DNA of 64,000 nt from Kingdonia uniflora. Taxonomy: Eukaryota; Streptophyta; Magnoliopsida; Ranunculales; Circaeasteraceae. The translations under genes and the position numbers were made by a program. The notes beneath the pieces were generated by a model. The model searched no databases and had not been told where the DNA came from. It saw only the letters and a list, made by a program, of their open reading frames with translations. This document shows positions 1-11,700 of the stretch, in pieces. The DNA lies in the NCBI GenBank assembly GCA_014058105.1, contig JACGCM010001798.1:310001-374000 (forward strand), read 5' to 3'. Numbering within the stretch: position 1 is the first letter of the stretch; each line of letters opens with the position of its first letter.

Positions 1-3000
1 GTTTCATGGGTTCCTCATCCCTTCTTTGAAGACAGTCACCTTTCACCCATATCACATTATCGATCCAAACTCGACTTTTTGAATTCAGATCGAAGAAAAG
101 AGGTCGAGATAAACTATAACAGAAATACGCGCCTGCAACTGCAGTATAATATTTCATCACATAGTATGCAAAACATCCTTAGGAGTTATTCTCCTCTCCA
201 CCTTATTCTCCACCCACAATCTATTCATAGTCTTACAAACATTAACTACCACCCACATATTTCCATTCAATTGGGCAGGAACTTCTATGGTATTCAGTAT
301 ACATTTAGCATGGTTGCTCAGAGACAATCTTAGCCCATATTCCAACTGGGATAGATAACACAGAACCCCCTTGTTCAGGTTATTTTGGACGTTCTCATCA
401 AACTACTCTAAAGATGTCGATTCCTCTACCTTCCTACTCTTTCTCTCATGTTTTAAGTCAGGCAACAAAAAGAAATATTCTTCCCCACTCTCTATAATAC
501 ATCCTCTAAACGACCTCCCAGCATGTTCTATAATATTACCCCATTTTGCACCTACAATATCTTTAGATTTACATAACTCTTTGAATATATCTGAGTTCAG
601 AGGGTAAAAGCACAAAATACCAGGGAAATTTAGAAATTATAATTCATCCTCCCCCTTAGAGTTTATATTTATAGACTCTACATTCTCAGATTTACTCGTA
701 CGACCAGATGTCGACGTCTCCATATCATGTGAAACCTCCATTTTAGATATAGGCTTAAGGATGAGATTTGTTTCTATAACAGATTCTAGGTATTCTGTCA
801 ACTTATCATTATCTCTTGTCTATGCACATCCATACATATATCTACTATACATCTATCATACAATTATGCACATGATATACTTATCTTTTTTTACACATAA
901 ATCAAACATATTTTTATAGATTACTATAAATATCAAATTTTCAAAAAAAATTAAACCCACGTAAATTTTCAAAATTCATATACACTAAATCAAAAACTAA
1001 ATCACTATCCTTCTCTCTCCTTCTGCGATGATCACCTTCGTCCAATCTATCACGTGATTCTCTATAAGTTATTCTCTTATCTCTCACACTGCTCTTTCAA
1101 TTTTTAGGGTTTGATAAGCGTTTGAATGAAGAAGATGAACTATTATTTATACTCTCTCTCTAACTGCTGGCAGTTATTGGGCCTCGCACGAGTAACCCTC
1201 ATTTTTATAATTGAGGTGTCCCTTCCACAATTAATATAAGACGTTTCACACCTTTTTGATGAAAACACATTTCCATCATTACCCCATCTTCTATATTTTA
1301 ATATATTTTTCTCTTTCCTAACCATATCTCTTTCAGACTTTTCCCCACTCATGATGACTCTATACTTACCCAAAATCAAACTTTTTCTCAGCTTACACAA
1401 AAGACAAAAATCAAAGTTAATCTACTTTTTCCATTCCTACTTCTACTACTTATAAGAACTACTGACGTCATTTCTAATACAACAACATTTCAAATTCAAA
1501 TTCTTTATTCACAACAAATTTTTACAGTAACACAGAAAAAACATTCTACCAACATACCAATTACAGTTATTCGACCTAATTTAGTTTGCTCCCACAAATA
1601 TAATTACACATAAAACATCCCAGATGCCCTGGAGAGCCACACCTAACCAGTTCGCCCCCGAAAATCCTCGCATCTTCTTCATTTACCTCTTTCACATCAA
1701 TTTACCTTATAACCACTTTTCGTGTTGCGGGCTCCAAAATCACTTTACAGAATATCTTCGAGTAGAAATGACTCTCAATCTCAAGTTCTCTCGCCCTCGA
1801 ATCCAAGCCTTCAAGCTAGATTTTAGATTCAGGCAAGTCAGAATCATATAACAGCCCAAAGATCATCTTCCTCACTTCTGAAATCTTTATTGTTAAACGT
1901 CCATCTACAACATAACGAGCTATTTCAGACTGAGTCCTCACCATTTTCTCTTTTCTTCCTCCCCTGTACATCGCCTATCTATCATATTTATACACCTCTT
2001 CGAGATAACTTTGAATTTTCCACATTCCATATATAATATAATTTGTTTTTCCGTAACTGGAAATCCTATGATCATAGCTTCGAGATAATTTTGAGTGTTA
2101 TTTGAACTTATCTTTCCAAATTGACCTCCTTATAATTCATTCATCCCCGTCTCGAACTAATGATCACCATCTCCCCCCTGTAAAACAATTCCAACAGATC
2201 TTCATAACTCGATATTTCAATTCCTGCACACCCTATTCCATGTAAGGATTTTTTCTTATAGCACGAATCTTAAAATCTAATAAGCTCGATACACGTTTTC
2301 AACAGTTCGACTAATCAAATTCCATTTTTGAGTTCACCCTCTAAAAATTACATCTTTTATACTTTGACATAAATATATTTCTTTCAGCTCGATTTAAGAA
2401 AAAACAACTAATTAGATATATCAACACAATTTTTACAAAATATCTTTTTTATTAGCTCGAATATTAATTACAGCATACTTTATAGATAACAAGTCTTTCA
2501 GATATTGTTACAGATCGTTCTTCATATTACATGTTAGTTTTCAATACTGTCTTAATCCAAGAATCTTCTGAAGCAAGGAGCAGGAACTGGAAATCACTAA
2601 TGTTGATCCCTCCTTTATACCATTTACTTTCGCAAGAAACTGGGGAAGCAGAGGTATCTGTGCTTGAACCAGCCCTTAACACGAGGACCTTCTTCACGAC
2701 AAGAGAAGATGATTGTGCCGAAGAAAGACTTTAAATCTCCATCTCCCTTCTCTACCACCATCGTCTCCTCCTCCATAAACCCTACCAACTGAGAGTTGGT
2801 AAAGATTAAAGAGACTCCTACCTTAGAACCCAGTCACTGCCAGGATACCGACAGTAATGCCTTACATGTATGCTGACCTCTAGATCTGTCTCCTCAACCT
2901 TGTCATCTGCCAAGATGCGAAGGCATCCTCGACGCTGCTCCCCAGACAAGACCACGTAGTGAAATATCTACATATGATAAAAATCATCTTCAGCTCAGCC

Positions 3001-3149
3001 GCTTCTTCTTTCGACATCTCGTAGTACGTCGGTGGTACGGAGATGGGTGTCGGATTCTCTAGCGCTTGATTGCCAAAATATCGTAACTTCAACCTCTGAA
3101 ACTCCGTAGACACTCTTTCTTCATATACCATTCGCCGGGTCTTCACCAT
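1..3149 (-). pseudogene. Antisense accessory gene of gypsy element, copy 1 (partial)
   Basis: Reads right to left from an ATG at 3149-3147. The first coding block (to ~2880) encodes a short domain with the string YFGNQALENPTP. A second block has an ATG at 741-739 and an acidic start with ESININSKGEDEL, then FRGCIIESGEEYFFLLPDL and LEYGLRLSLS..AQLNGNMW, and runs off the window edge. The paralogue in copy 2 shows that the gene continues into lysine/glutamate-rich coiled-coil blocks. A minus-strand TATA-like stretch lies near 3218-3227, upstream of the first ATG. Stops and small frameshifts mark it as decayed. The function is unknown. Antisense ORFs of this kind are described in Tat-lineage elements, and their protein role there is not established. 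Confidence 0.6.
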
Positions 3150-3475
3150 TATCAATCAGAGTATACAAAGGATATTACAGCAACATGGTACTTTGACAGA
3201 AGCTCCAGTAAATGTACTACTTATATCAAACTAATATTTAATGCACAGGTACATTTTCAAAGCAGTGATCATTCAAAGTAAAACCAATCTTGGAACCCCA
3301 AGCGTCATGTACATCAATTCTTTCCATCTTCATAAATGCCAGATATAGTCCTCCATAAATAAATATCGAGTACCCAACTAGTCAAATTCTCCATCAAGAT
3401 ATCATATTTTTTTCAACTTCTAACACCAACAGTTAACAGGTTCTTTCTCAACCAAAGCCACTCGTGCCTTAAGTT

Positions 3476-3488
3476 GCGAGGGGGCGAT
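3476..3488 (+). other. Polypurine tract of gypsy copy 1
   Basis: A G-rich purine run, GCGAGGGGGCGAT, lies directly before the LTR start TGTAGGG. It is identical at the 3' LTR of the second copy (46396-46408). This is where plus-strand DNA synthesis of the retroelement is primed. Confidence 0.75.
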
Positions 3489-4086
3489 TGTAGGGTCCTA
3501 TCCCTCGACCTATTCTAAACTCGAACTACCTCAATATCAGACTCACGTATTACACACGTAACATGCACAATCAGCATTGCCACCTAGTCCATAAACAAAT
3601 AAAGAACGTGGATCGAGCACTACAACAAAATATGAAACAGTCAAAGATACCTGCCTTCCACGAATTAACAGTTTCTCATTCAACTACCATTGACCTCATT
3701 ATTCGAAGAACGTGCTTCAACAAGATAATGAGTTGCGGATAAAGTCTACATAACAAAAAAGTTGAAGAGGAGATAAGGGCCAGAAAAACTAGATTTTTTA
3801 GTCTCTAGCACAGGAATTTCTAGATTCTGAACACTAAAAAATTTCTTATTTTAAGATCAAGTATATCTAGTTTAAAGAAATTAGTTGTAATAAGATATCA
3901 GCCTTAAGCAATAAAAGTTACAGTTACTAAACCCTCAACTTGAGGTCATGGTTTTTTACCGATTCAAAGGTTATTCACGCTAAATCACCTGCGCCATTTC
4001 TTGTATTACATTAATTTTTGTCATAGATACATTTGGTGTAAGATATAATTTCGAGCTATTTTAAGCTGTAGAATTAGGCCATTACA
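3489..4086 (+). repeat. 3' LTR of gypsy copy 1 (598 bp)
   Basis: Starts TGTAGGG and ends CATTACA, giving TG..CA ends. It aligns along its whole length with 26864-27460 and 46409-47005, sharing the blocks CTCGACCT, GATAAAGAACGTGGATCGAG, the run before TACAGTTACTAAACCCTCAA and the end AATTAGGCCATTA. A TATA-like block near 3748-3754 corresponds to the clearer TATATAA of the other LTR copies. A 5-bp target duplication cannot be tested because the left LTR lies outside the window. Confidence 0.85.
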
Positions 4087-4263
4087 CTTACGAAATCTAA
4101 TCTACCCTACGCTCTAAAATTATCAAAGTCTATTACAAGTCCAAATCATCTATGTTATTCACTTGCATATATTTTTTTGTTAACACACACATGTAAATGG
4201 AAATTCAAATTTACAAGGAATAATTAATTGGAAAGTAGTGTTTATTATGTAAAATTTTCTTAC
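4087..4263. other. Intron-like remnant between LTR and SDR exon
   Basis: AT-rich sequence immediately after the LTR. On the minus strand it starts with a consensus splice donor (GTAAGA), so it is probably the broken intron of the dehydrogenase fragment into which the retroelement inserted. Confidence 0.4.
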
Positions 4264-4510
4264 CAAGATGTTAAGCTTCCCAAATAATTGGCTTTTGATA
4301 AAATTTACCAATGAAGATATACTAGTAGGATCCTTAATATCAAGTTGATGGAAAACCACATTAGAGAACCCTGATTCTTTGAGATTGTTAACAACTTCAT
4401 TGCCCCTTTTCTCATCTCTAGCAGTTAAGACCACAAAGATATTATTGGAAGCTAACTTTCGACATATTCCAAGTCCAATGCCTGTGTTTCCGCCCGTAAC
4501 TACTGCACAC
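4264..4510 (-). pseudogene. Short-chain dehydrogenase/reductase exon fragment
   Basis: One exon of a classical plant SDR, related to the menthol dehydrogenase/salutaridine reductase group. On the minus strand it follows a splice acceptor (TTCCAG) and encodes CAVVTGGNTGIGLGICRKLA, the Rossmann-fold TGxxxGIG nucleotide-binding motif. It continues through VVLTARDEKRGNE (NADP-type basic residues), FHQLDIKDP and FGKLNIL, and stops at a consensus donor (GTAAG) just before the expected NNAG motif. The exon itself is open. No downstream exons with the YxxxK catalytic pair exist, because the gypsy LTR begins 178 bp further on. No first exon is recognisable upstream. It is therefore a gene fragment, not a working enzyme. 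Confidence 0.8.
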
Positions 4511-5823
4511 CTGGAAGAACTATAGATTGTTATGGATCTAAAATATAGTTATGAAAGATCAACTCACTACTACTATGTATGAGATAAATGAAAAGGAAAT
4601 ATGGGGGTTCTTTTCTAATCAACTCTAGTAATCTAGTTATCGTTTTTGAATTCTAATAAACTTAAGGAACAATCAACAAAGTAAAAAAATTTGTTGATTG
4701 CATCTGGAGTTATCGTTTCAGAGTAGGGGCCTTGTTGAAGACTAGATCCAGAGGTATATCCCTCAAAATTCTTTTTGCTTTTTGTGTTATCCACCAATCC
4801 ATGTGGTGCCGATAACATTCAAGGTTTCCTCGACAACTCTTATCCACAACACCATCTACTCAATAAAAGTAGGTGTATATGCTCCTTGTAGACTTGTAAG
4901 ACTTGCACACATGAAGAGTACCCAAGTTAATAACATGTAGTTTAAAATATCTTATATTACAAGACATTACATTCAATAAATGCGCTTTAAGAAAACTAAA
5001 ATGAAATGAAATGACAAAAAAATAATTAAAAAATTTACCTATGATAACATATCATTATTCTTTGTTCTGCATAGCCATATGGCTCAATCCTTCCTTTTAT
5101 AGTAGCCTTTGTCTGAGACCATTAGTTGTGTTTCTTATCAAACAAACTTAAAGAATCCCTTGTACCTATGGTCCATATATTTGGGTTCCATCAACAATCT
5201 CAAAATTTTAATCCTTTGAAAAAAAAGCCCAACCCATAATGAATTAGACATTTCCAACTTTAGTGTTATCCAATTACGACAACATCAAATTAAACCAAAA
5301 AAACTAATTCCTTGCAAGAAATCCCAGATTAAAAAGCCAAGTAATACTAACCTTTTACGAAACAGAGAGCAACCGCCATTAAAGAAATTTAAGTTCAACA
5401 ACAGATCATTTTGAACTACCTACAAAATTGATTGAAATTAATGTTCTGGGATTCTTTAACCTATGATTCAGCCCTTACTATTGATGTCTGGAGACTGATT
5501 AATGTTAATCACTAACATCAAACCTATAACCCCATAAATCAGGAGAAGCCATAGTAAAAAGGGGAAGAGATCATGAGTTATGGAGGGAAAGCACTTACTG
5601 GTTACAACTCATATAAAGATGGAATGAAATTGTGTCCTGAGAGGCAGTTACAGAGGCCTAATTAGGTAGAGATATCATGTGGAGAACGCGAGTAAGAGAG
5701 ATGAGAATCTTGCTCCTAACCAAAAAGTCACCCCAAATTTTCTTAAATCCTATACTCATTAACCAAATAACTATAACAATAATAACAACAATGGGGTTCA
5801 ATAAAAATGCGTAAAAATTAAAC
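4511..5823. other. Intergenic/intron-like AT-rich stretch
   Basis: No coding similarity seen on either strand. The right end is the minus-strand intron start of the DAHP synthase fragment (GTTTAATTTT after the exon). Its exon 2 is not found here, so that gene is broken inside its first intron. Confidence 0.4.
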
Positions 5824-6377
5824 CTTGATAACTGGAACTTGTCCTCCAAATATAAGAACAACCCCCATTTGAAGCAGAATCCTAAAGGTATCCCTTATAT
5901 TATTCGTATTGAACTACATGAAGCTCTCAGCACAATCACCCCCCTGAAGCAAAAATGTATTCCCCATTGCAGCCTCGGCGAGTCGATCCTCCAACTTCAT
6001 CGCTTCCCCTGCAAGCACAATTGGGGGAAACGCTTCAAGGGTTTGGAATATCTATTCAAGCCTGATACCCGCCTTCTGATCTGGGTATTCTGGGAGTTGG
6101 AGAGCTTTTTTGGATATCCAACTATTAATGGTCAATTAGTGGGTACCAACTATCATTGGTCCAATAGTGGGTATTGCTGTTGTTGTTGGAACATTGGGTG
6201 TTGTTGATTTGGTGGGTTCAGTCGCGTGAACTGCAGAGATGGGATTGAGCTTGATTGATCCAGATTTGGGTTAGATGGGGATGAGAGAGATGGAGGTTTG
6301 CTTGTGTTTAATAAAGGGAGAGGTGATTGGAAAAGGGATTTGGATGAGATTACAGAGTTACTGCTTGTTAGAGCCAT
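5824..6377 (-). pseudogene. DAHP synthase (class II, plastid type) exon 1 remnant
   Basis: DAHP synthase condenses phosphoenolpyruvate and erythrose 4-phosphate, the first step of the shikimate pathway in plastids. The minus strand starts with an ATG at 6377-6375 and a Ser/Pro-rich, transit-peptide-like leader (MALTSSNSVISSKSLFQSPL). After frame changes come SKKALQLPEYP, then [48 protein letters not shown] and FGGQVPVIK, all hallmarks of the plant type II enzyme. The exon ends at a donor GT at 5823-5822. Stops interrupt it (after GIRLE and after ESFM), and the leader frame closes at PLLDQ. No later exons are present, so it is a pseudogene fragment. Confidence 0.85.
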
Positions 6378-6711
6378 TGTTGTGATGCTCTCCCTCTCTC
6401 TCTTTGGGGTTGGTTGTGAGTGTTAGAAAGAGGTCACAGAAAGAAGGCTTTGGTGGAGAAGAAGAAAAAAATGATGACGGACAGAAAGACACATTGTGTA
6501 ACATTTTAGCTTTTCACTGTGCCTAGTATAATACAATCCCATCGGTCGTTTGACGAATAGTGTGCTCGAAAATATACTAGTAAATTATGTGATGGTACTG
6601 TAGATGACCTAAATAGATTTGAAGAAGAGATAAAGAGAGAGGAGAAAATAGTGTTTAGTTTGGGATGAAGAGAGGGTAAAGATGGAAAACGAGTGGAAGG
6701 AAAATATTTTA
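6378..6711. other. 5' leader of DAHP synthase remnant and spacer
   Basis: The minus-strand leader of the DAHP synthase fragment has a CT-rich stretch (GAGAGAGAGGGAGAG on + at about 6388-6402), as in many plant 5' UTRs. The rest is AT-rich spacer up to the MULE end. The last 11 bases (6701-6711) are the candidate target duplication. Confidence 0.35.
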
Positions 6712-7722
6712 TAGGGAAAAAATTGAAGTAAGTACTAAAGTTTTAAATACTAAAAGAGGCCAATTTTTCAAAATCGGATCCAGGGAACAATAAATTCTAA
6801 AATCGATACTGGCAAGAGGAAAAACCAATTTTTCCCCTACTAAAGTTATAATATAATAACAGACAACCACCTATTTTTGGGTTCCACAAGTACGAATGTC
6901 ACTTCCAAAATAATAAAAAATTGTTAAACTCATTTAAATCTTTTATATCAAGCCACATGTTATAACCATTTTGTTTTTTTATCATTTGTTAAGAAAAACT
7001 TTGTCATTATATCGCCAGCAATTAATTTTATTTATTAATCAATATTTGTCATTTGTTTCTCCAGAACTTTCTCCTTTGTTCTGAAATCTGTCATTTATTT
7101 TCCCGCAAGTTTCTCATTTGTTCAGAATTCCTTATCATTTGTACCACGATAACGTTGTCATTTATTCTGAAAACATAGACATTTGTTCAATAAAATACCG
7201 TAAAATATTACCTGTTTGAAAAATGTTACCTATTTTTTACAAGCACGCGGGCTCCACAAGTACGAATATCACTTCTAAAATAATTTAAAATGTTCAAAAT
7301 TGCTTCAACTTCTGATATTATTTGTTATTTATTTGGTAAGAATTTATCACGCCTTTAAACATATTAGCCTTGTAATAAGGCATATTCTCTCACCATTTCT
7401 GCTATTATTTTCAAACCAGGCTGTGGGCTCCATAAGTACGAATGTCACTTTTAAACTAATAATAAAAAAATTCAAATTATTTTAAAATATATTATCACGC
7501 CACGTGTCCAAATTTAATTCCTCGATGTACACATGTTATTACCATTTCGAGACGTGTAAGGCCGATACTGTCACCATCTCATGCATTATTTGTCATTTGT
7601 TTCAGGACAGTTTGTCCTGCCTTTTACCATATTTGTTATTTGTAAGAATGTAAACTCTGTCACCAATTATATATATTTTTTAGGGTTAGGTATCACGTGC
7701 AATTCATACAAGTTTGTTTAGT

Positions 7723-7736
7723 TTTTGGCGTCAAAA
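7723..7736. promoter_or_regulatory. Degenerate E2F-like palindrome with G-box, unit 1
   Basis: TTTTGGCGTCAAAA, one mismatch from the palindrome TTTTGGCGCCAAAA, lies about 25 bp downstream of a CACGTG core (7694-7699). It matches position for position the intact version in the next tandem unit. The E2F consensus TTTSGCGC is established for plants; occupancy here is untested. Confidence 0.4.
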
Positions 7737-8550
7737 GTGATCCCGATTCATCAAACAATTTCTTTTTCTTACTCGATCGCAAAAGCCACAAAAATTGTCC
7801 CATTTATTTGTCACATACCGTTTTCTCACAATCGTTGAATCTTGTGTATGTAAATTAAGTACGATTTCAGTGGAAAATCGTCTATGTGACTACTGCTTAC
7901 CAAGTGTTTGATTAAAAATTGGTACTTTACTCCTTGGGTATAGAGGAAATGATGGTACTTTACTCATGGAGATAGTACTCTACTCTAATATACTCATAGA
8001 ACAAATAATGGCAAATCGTCTGCGTGACTACTACCAACCAAACTATATCATTTGTTCAGATGAACTCTGGTAATCTTCCAGATATTTATGCCCTTTGTAA
8101 AGAACTTGTTATCATTATCAATACTGAATTTCTTATTTATTAAACTTCTTTGTCGTTTGTTTTAGCATAACTTTGCCATTTATTTAGAAAAATGTTAACT
8201 GTTTGAATATCATAGTAGGTTTGTAGGTCGTGGGCTCCACAAGTACGAATGCCACTTCCAAAATAATAATAATAAAAGTTTAAATCATTTTAAAATATAT
8301 TATTACACCACGTGTCCAAATTTTATTCCTTGATGTACACATGTCATTACCATTTTTGAGACGTGTAAGGCATACACTGTCACCAATTCATGCATTACTT
8401 GTTATTTGTTACAGACTAATTTGTTATGCTTTTAACCAAATTTGTTATATTAAATCATGCAGACTCTGTCACCAATTTTGTATTATTTGATATTTCTTTA
8501 ATGTTGTTTAGGGTTAGATAACACGTGCAATTCACACGAGTTCGTCTGAC

Positions 8551-8564
8551 TTTTGGCGCCAAAA
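8551..8564. promoter_or_regulatory. E2F-type palindrome with G-box upstream of Ulp1-like gene
   Basis: TTTTGGCGCCAAAA is a perfect palindrome containing the E2F consensus TTTGGCGC on both strands. A CACGTG core sits about 25 bp upstream (8522-8527). It lies ~230 bp before the first coding ATG (8793) of the plus-strand Ulp1-like gene, so it is well placed as a promoter element. Confidence 0.5.
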
Positions 8565-8792
8565 ACCATCCCTATTGCTCAAGCAGTTTCTTCTTACACG
8601 ACGACTGCAAAAACCAGAAAACTATCCCAATTTTTTACATCGCGTGTGTGATTCTAAGCCACAAAAACTGACCCGATCATACAAACCATTTTCTTGCAAT
8701 CGTCGAGTCTTGTGTGTGTGATTTCAGTAGCAAATCGTGTGTGTGACTACTGCCTACCAAGTATTTGATTAAAGTATGGTTTTTCTTTCACA

Positions 8793-11700
8793 ATGAAGTT
8801 TGATAAAGAAGTGAATGAGCAATTTGAAGAGGAGAACCAAATGCAGGAGGGTGGAGCCAAGAAGACCACCTCTAATGCTAAAATTTATACCTCTTAGTGT
8901 ACAGGTGTGGGACCTCACAAAATATTTAGAGCTCTACCTGAAGAGGAGAAGGGTACTCTTTGTACCACCTGCTTTGCACTGTTATTGTTAATTGATCCAA
9001 TAGCGATGATGTCGACGTTGGTTGTGGAAATATTTGATTGTCATCTCGGTGATATGAAGTTCCAATTTGGGGGGATGATAATTTAGAAGAAACCCATTCA
9101 TGTTTGTCTGATTTTGGGGATACGTATTTATTCAATTCACAATGATTTCTTATTTGTTGATCTTGAATATACAACAAATTTTAAGAAAATAAGATTCCCC
9201 ATGAAGAAAAATACATATGGGTTGAAGGAAATTGTGGAGGCCTTAAAATAGGCAAAATTAGAAAGACATCATGGTAAGATTTTAATTTGTCATTTGTTAG
9301 GTCTGCTTTATCATTATTCTGCATTGTATTTGCCATTTTTGGGTCTTATTTTATTTTGTTTTATCATTATTTTTTACGGTTCTTATCATCACATTATGTA
9401 TTTTTTGTCATTTTTTCCCATTCTTATTCTTTGCCATGTGTGATTTTGTTTTACAAACAATGTTCTTCAATTAAATTTGTTAAAAATTATACTATCTTTT
9501 ATCCTCCCCAGCAAGGGAAGACACATTGAGGTAAAGTATGTTAATATGGTAGATGATCTAGATCATTTCAACAGATTTCCCTGGGGTGAGCAAGTCTATA
9601 ATTTTTTGTGGAATCAAATAGTAGAGTTTGACGATTATTGATCAGCCGCTGATAAAAAATCAGATAAAGCTTTATCGCTGCGCATATGTACTTTGGTGTT
9701 GATGATATATGTTTTCCTCTATATTCTTGGCCTGAAGTTTCCAAGAATTCAGGAATCCAAACATTTGTTCCCTAAGCTACAGGGATGGAGTATGACATCC
9801 TTTAAGCGTTACAAAATTGTGACGTTTAAATTTGTTTGTTAACCCCAAATTGGTGGTAGTAGCTTTGAAATTGTCTAAGACTCACATGCAATAAAAACTT
9901 GTGCAAGAGGCCATTGTAATCTTCATTTATTTGTATGAATGATTCATTGTATTGCTTCATTGTCATTTATTTTAGGTGTCGTATCAATTTTTTCTTAAGT
10001 TTGGCATTTGTTATCTTCTTCTTGTCATTTATTTGATTTCTTTCTCTGTCATTATTAAGTTCCTTTTTGTCATCGGTTATTTGCATATTGTTATTGTTAG
10101 ATAGTTTGTCTGTCATTTCTAAATCACTATTTGTCATATGTTTGAATATTTTAGAAAAATCATATCCAAGTACCTATAATCGGTGGTGCGCCTGCAATCG
10201 AAGCACCTGTAATTGGTACACCTGTAATTGGCAATAGTTCTTCTACCATTGATATCAGAGCTATAGTGGTTAAAGTATACTACCAGTTGGAGGACCATGG
10301 TAAAATATTGCACAACCATGGTAAAATATTAGAATGAATTTCGATGTCTAGAGTTAGAGATAGTACTCTTCCACTTGGAGATGGTACTCTACTCCTTGGG
10401 TAGTACTAGTACTCTAATCTTGAGAAAATCGTGAAACGCAAGCAAGGAGAAGAAGGTGATGAGAAAGAAAGCGGGGCTGAGAACCTGGCAAAGAAAGCTC
10501 CAACAAAAAAATCAAAAGATTGAAGAGAAGAAAAAAACTAAGGGAGAAAGGGAGAAGAACGTGGAAATAAACACAAGACCAATGCCAATAAGAAGAACAA
10601 GAAGGCAAAAGAAACTTATGTTCCCCTAAAGAAAAAAGTTGAAGGCATGAAGAAGAAAGCTCTCTCTGATGAAAAATTGGATGATGTCCCACTAATTGTT
10701 TTGAAATCCTTAATCCCTAAGGGTAATAGAACGCCAAGGAAGAGATGGGCGGCAATCCTAAATCTAAAGTCTAATGAAATTTAATCAACTGTAAAAAATT
10801 TGATTAAGCAAGTTGCCCCTAGAGAGGGATTGGAGGTGGAAGCAGATTTAAGTATAGATGATGAAGTTGAAGTTGAGGGGGAAGTAAATTTGGAAGCTAT
10901 ATCTTTTGAATATGGTAGTGATCGTCTAGAGGTATCCGTTTACGACTTCTTATCATTTATTTGTTTTTATTTGACATTTATTTTTTAGAACATTGCCATC
11001 TACTTTACCTGAACTTTATCATTTGTTCTGAACTCTGGCATTTGTTCAGAAGTCTTTGGCATTTGTTCAGGCGTATTTGTCATTTTTTCCATAAGTGTCA
11101 TTTGTTCTGAAGTCTTTGTTTATTTCATTTATTGTATGTAAAGTGGAAGAAGGGTGCAGTAAAAGATGAGGAACCTCAATCTAAGGAAAAAAATGATGAA
11201 GATGAGAAAGATGGTGATGATGAAAAAGATAAATTTGATCAAGAAGAGCAACCTCAAGTTACTGATGAAGAGGATGTTCAAGAGGTATTTATCTGACATT
11301 TGTTTTGAGTTATCTATCACATTTGTGAATACAGTCCTTACCATTTGTTGTGTGTTACCCTATCGTTTGTTTATTTAATTTTATCATTTGTAGTATGTAT
11401 ATCATATTTAACAGATGGAGGAACAAAAAACTATAGTGGGTTATTATGTTAAAAAAAAAGATGTAGTAGAAGAAGCCAATGAGTTATTTAACTATTTTTT
11501 TTTTGAGCTATCCATAATATTTGTTCACCAATCCTAACCATTTTTAATTTATTTCTTTTTTACCATTTGTTGTGCAGACTATGGAGGTTGTAGACCAAGG
11601 AAAAACTGATGTAGTATTCTTCCACCAGGTGGAAGATGTTGATGAAGCTAATCAGGTAACTTATTACTTGTTTCTAATTATTAGTCATTCGTTTACTGGT

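Larger units (their letters stand above)
1..4086 (+). mobile_element. Ty3/gypsy element copy 1, 3' part (truncated by window edge)
   Basis: The stretch before the LTR is colinear with 37580-41121 of the second copy: the same antisense gene pieces, the same untranslated blocks and the same polypurine tract. It ends in a 598-bp LTR. Only the 3' part of the internal region is in the window; gag-pol would lie further left. The presence of an antisense accessory gene between pol and the 3' LTR resembles the Tat lineage of plant Ty3/gypsy elements (family knowledge); the lineage itself is an inference, because copy 1 shows no pol. The element is old: its antisense ORFs carry stops, and its LTR differs at many sites from the two other LTR copies. 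Confidence 0.8.
6881..8780 (+). repeat. Degenerate tandem repeats in MULE left arm
   Basis: The block GGCTCCACAAGTACGAATGTC recurs at about 6881, 7251, 7427 and 8234. The last two start long tandem units of ~807 bp that share, in order, CACGTGTCC, GATGTACACATGT, GAGACGTGTAAGGC, ACTGTCACCA, AGGGTTAG, a G-box, an E2F-like palindrome and CTTGTGT(A/G)TGT. The second unit runs into the first coding ATG of the Ulp1-like gene at 8793. Much of the filling consists of the TTTGTCATTTGTT-type motif. The units look like duplicated promoter regions. Confidence 0.65.

Noticed and set aside
3600..3660. CACTACAACAAAATATG string in the first LTR as a CACTA terminus
   Set aside because: It lies inside the aligned LTR. 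The other two LTR copies have (T/A)ATCACAACAAAATAT at the same place, and there is no partner end or 3-bp duplication.
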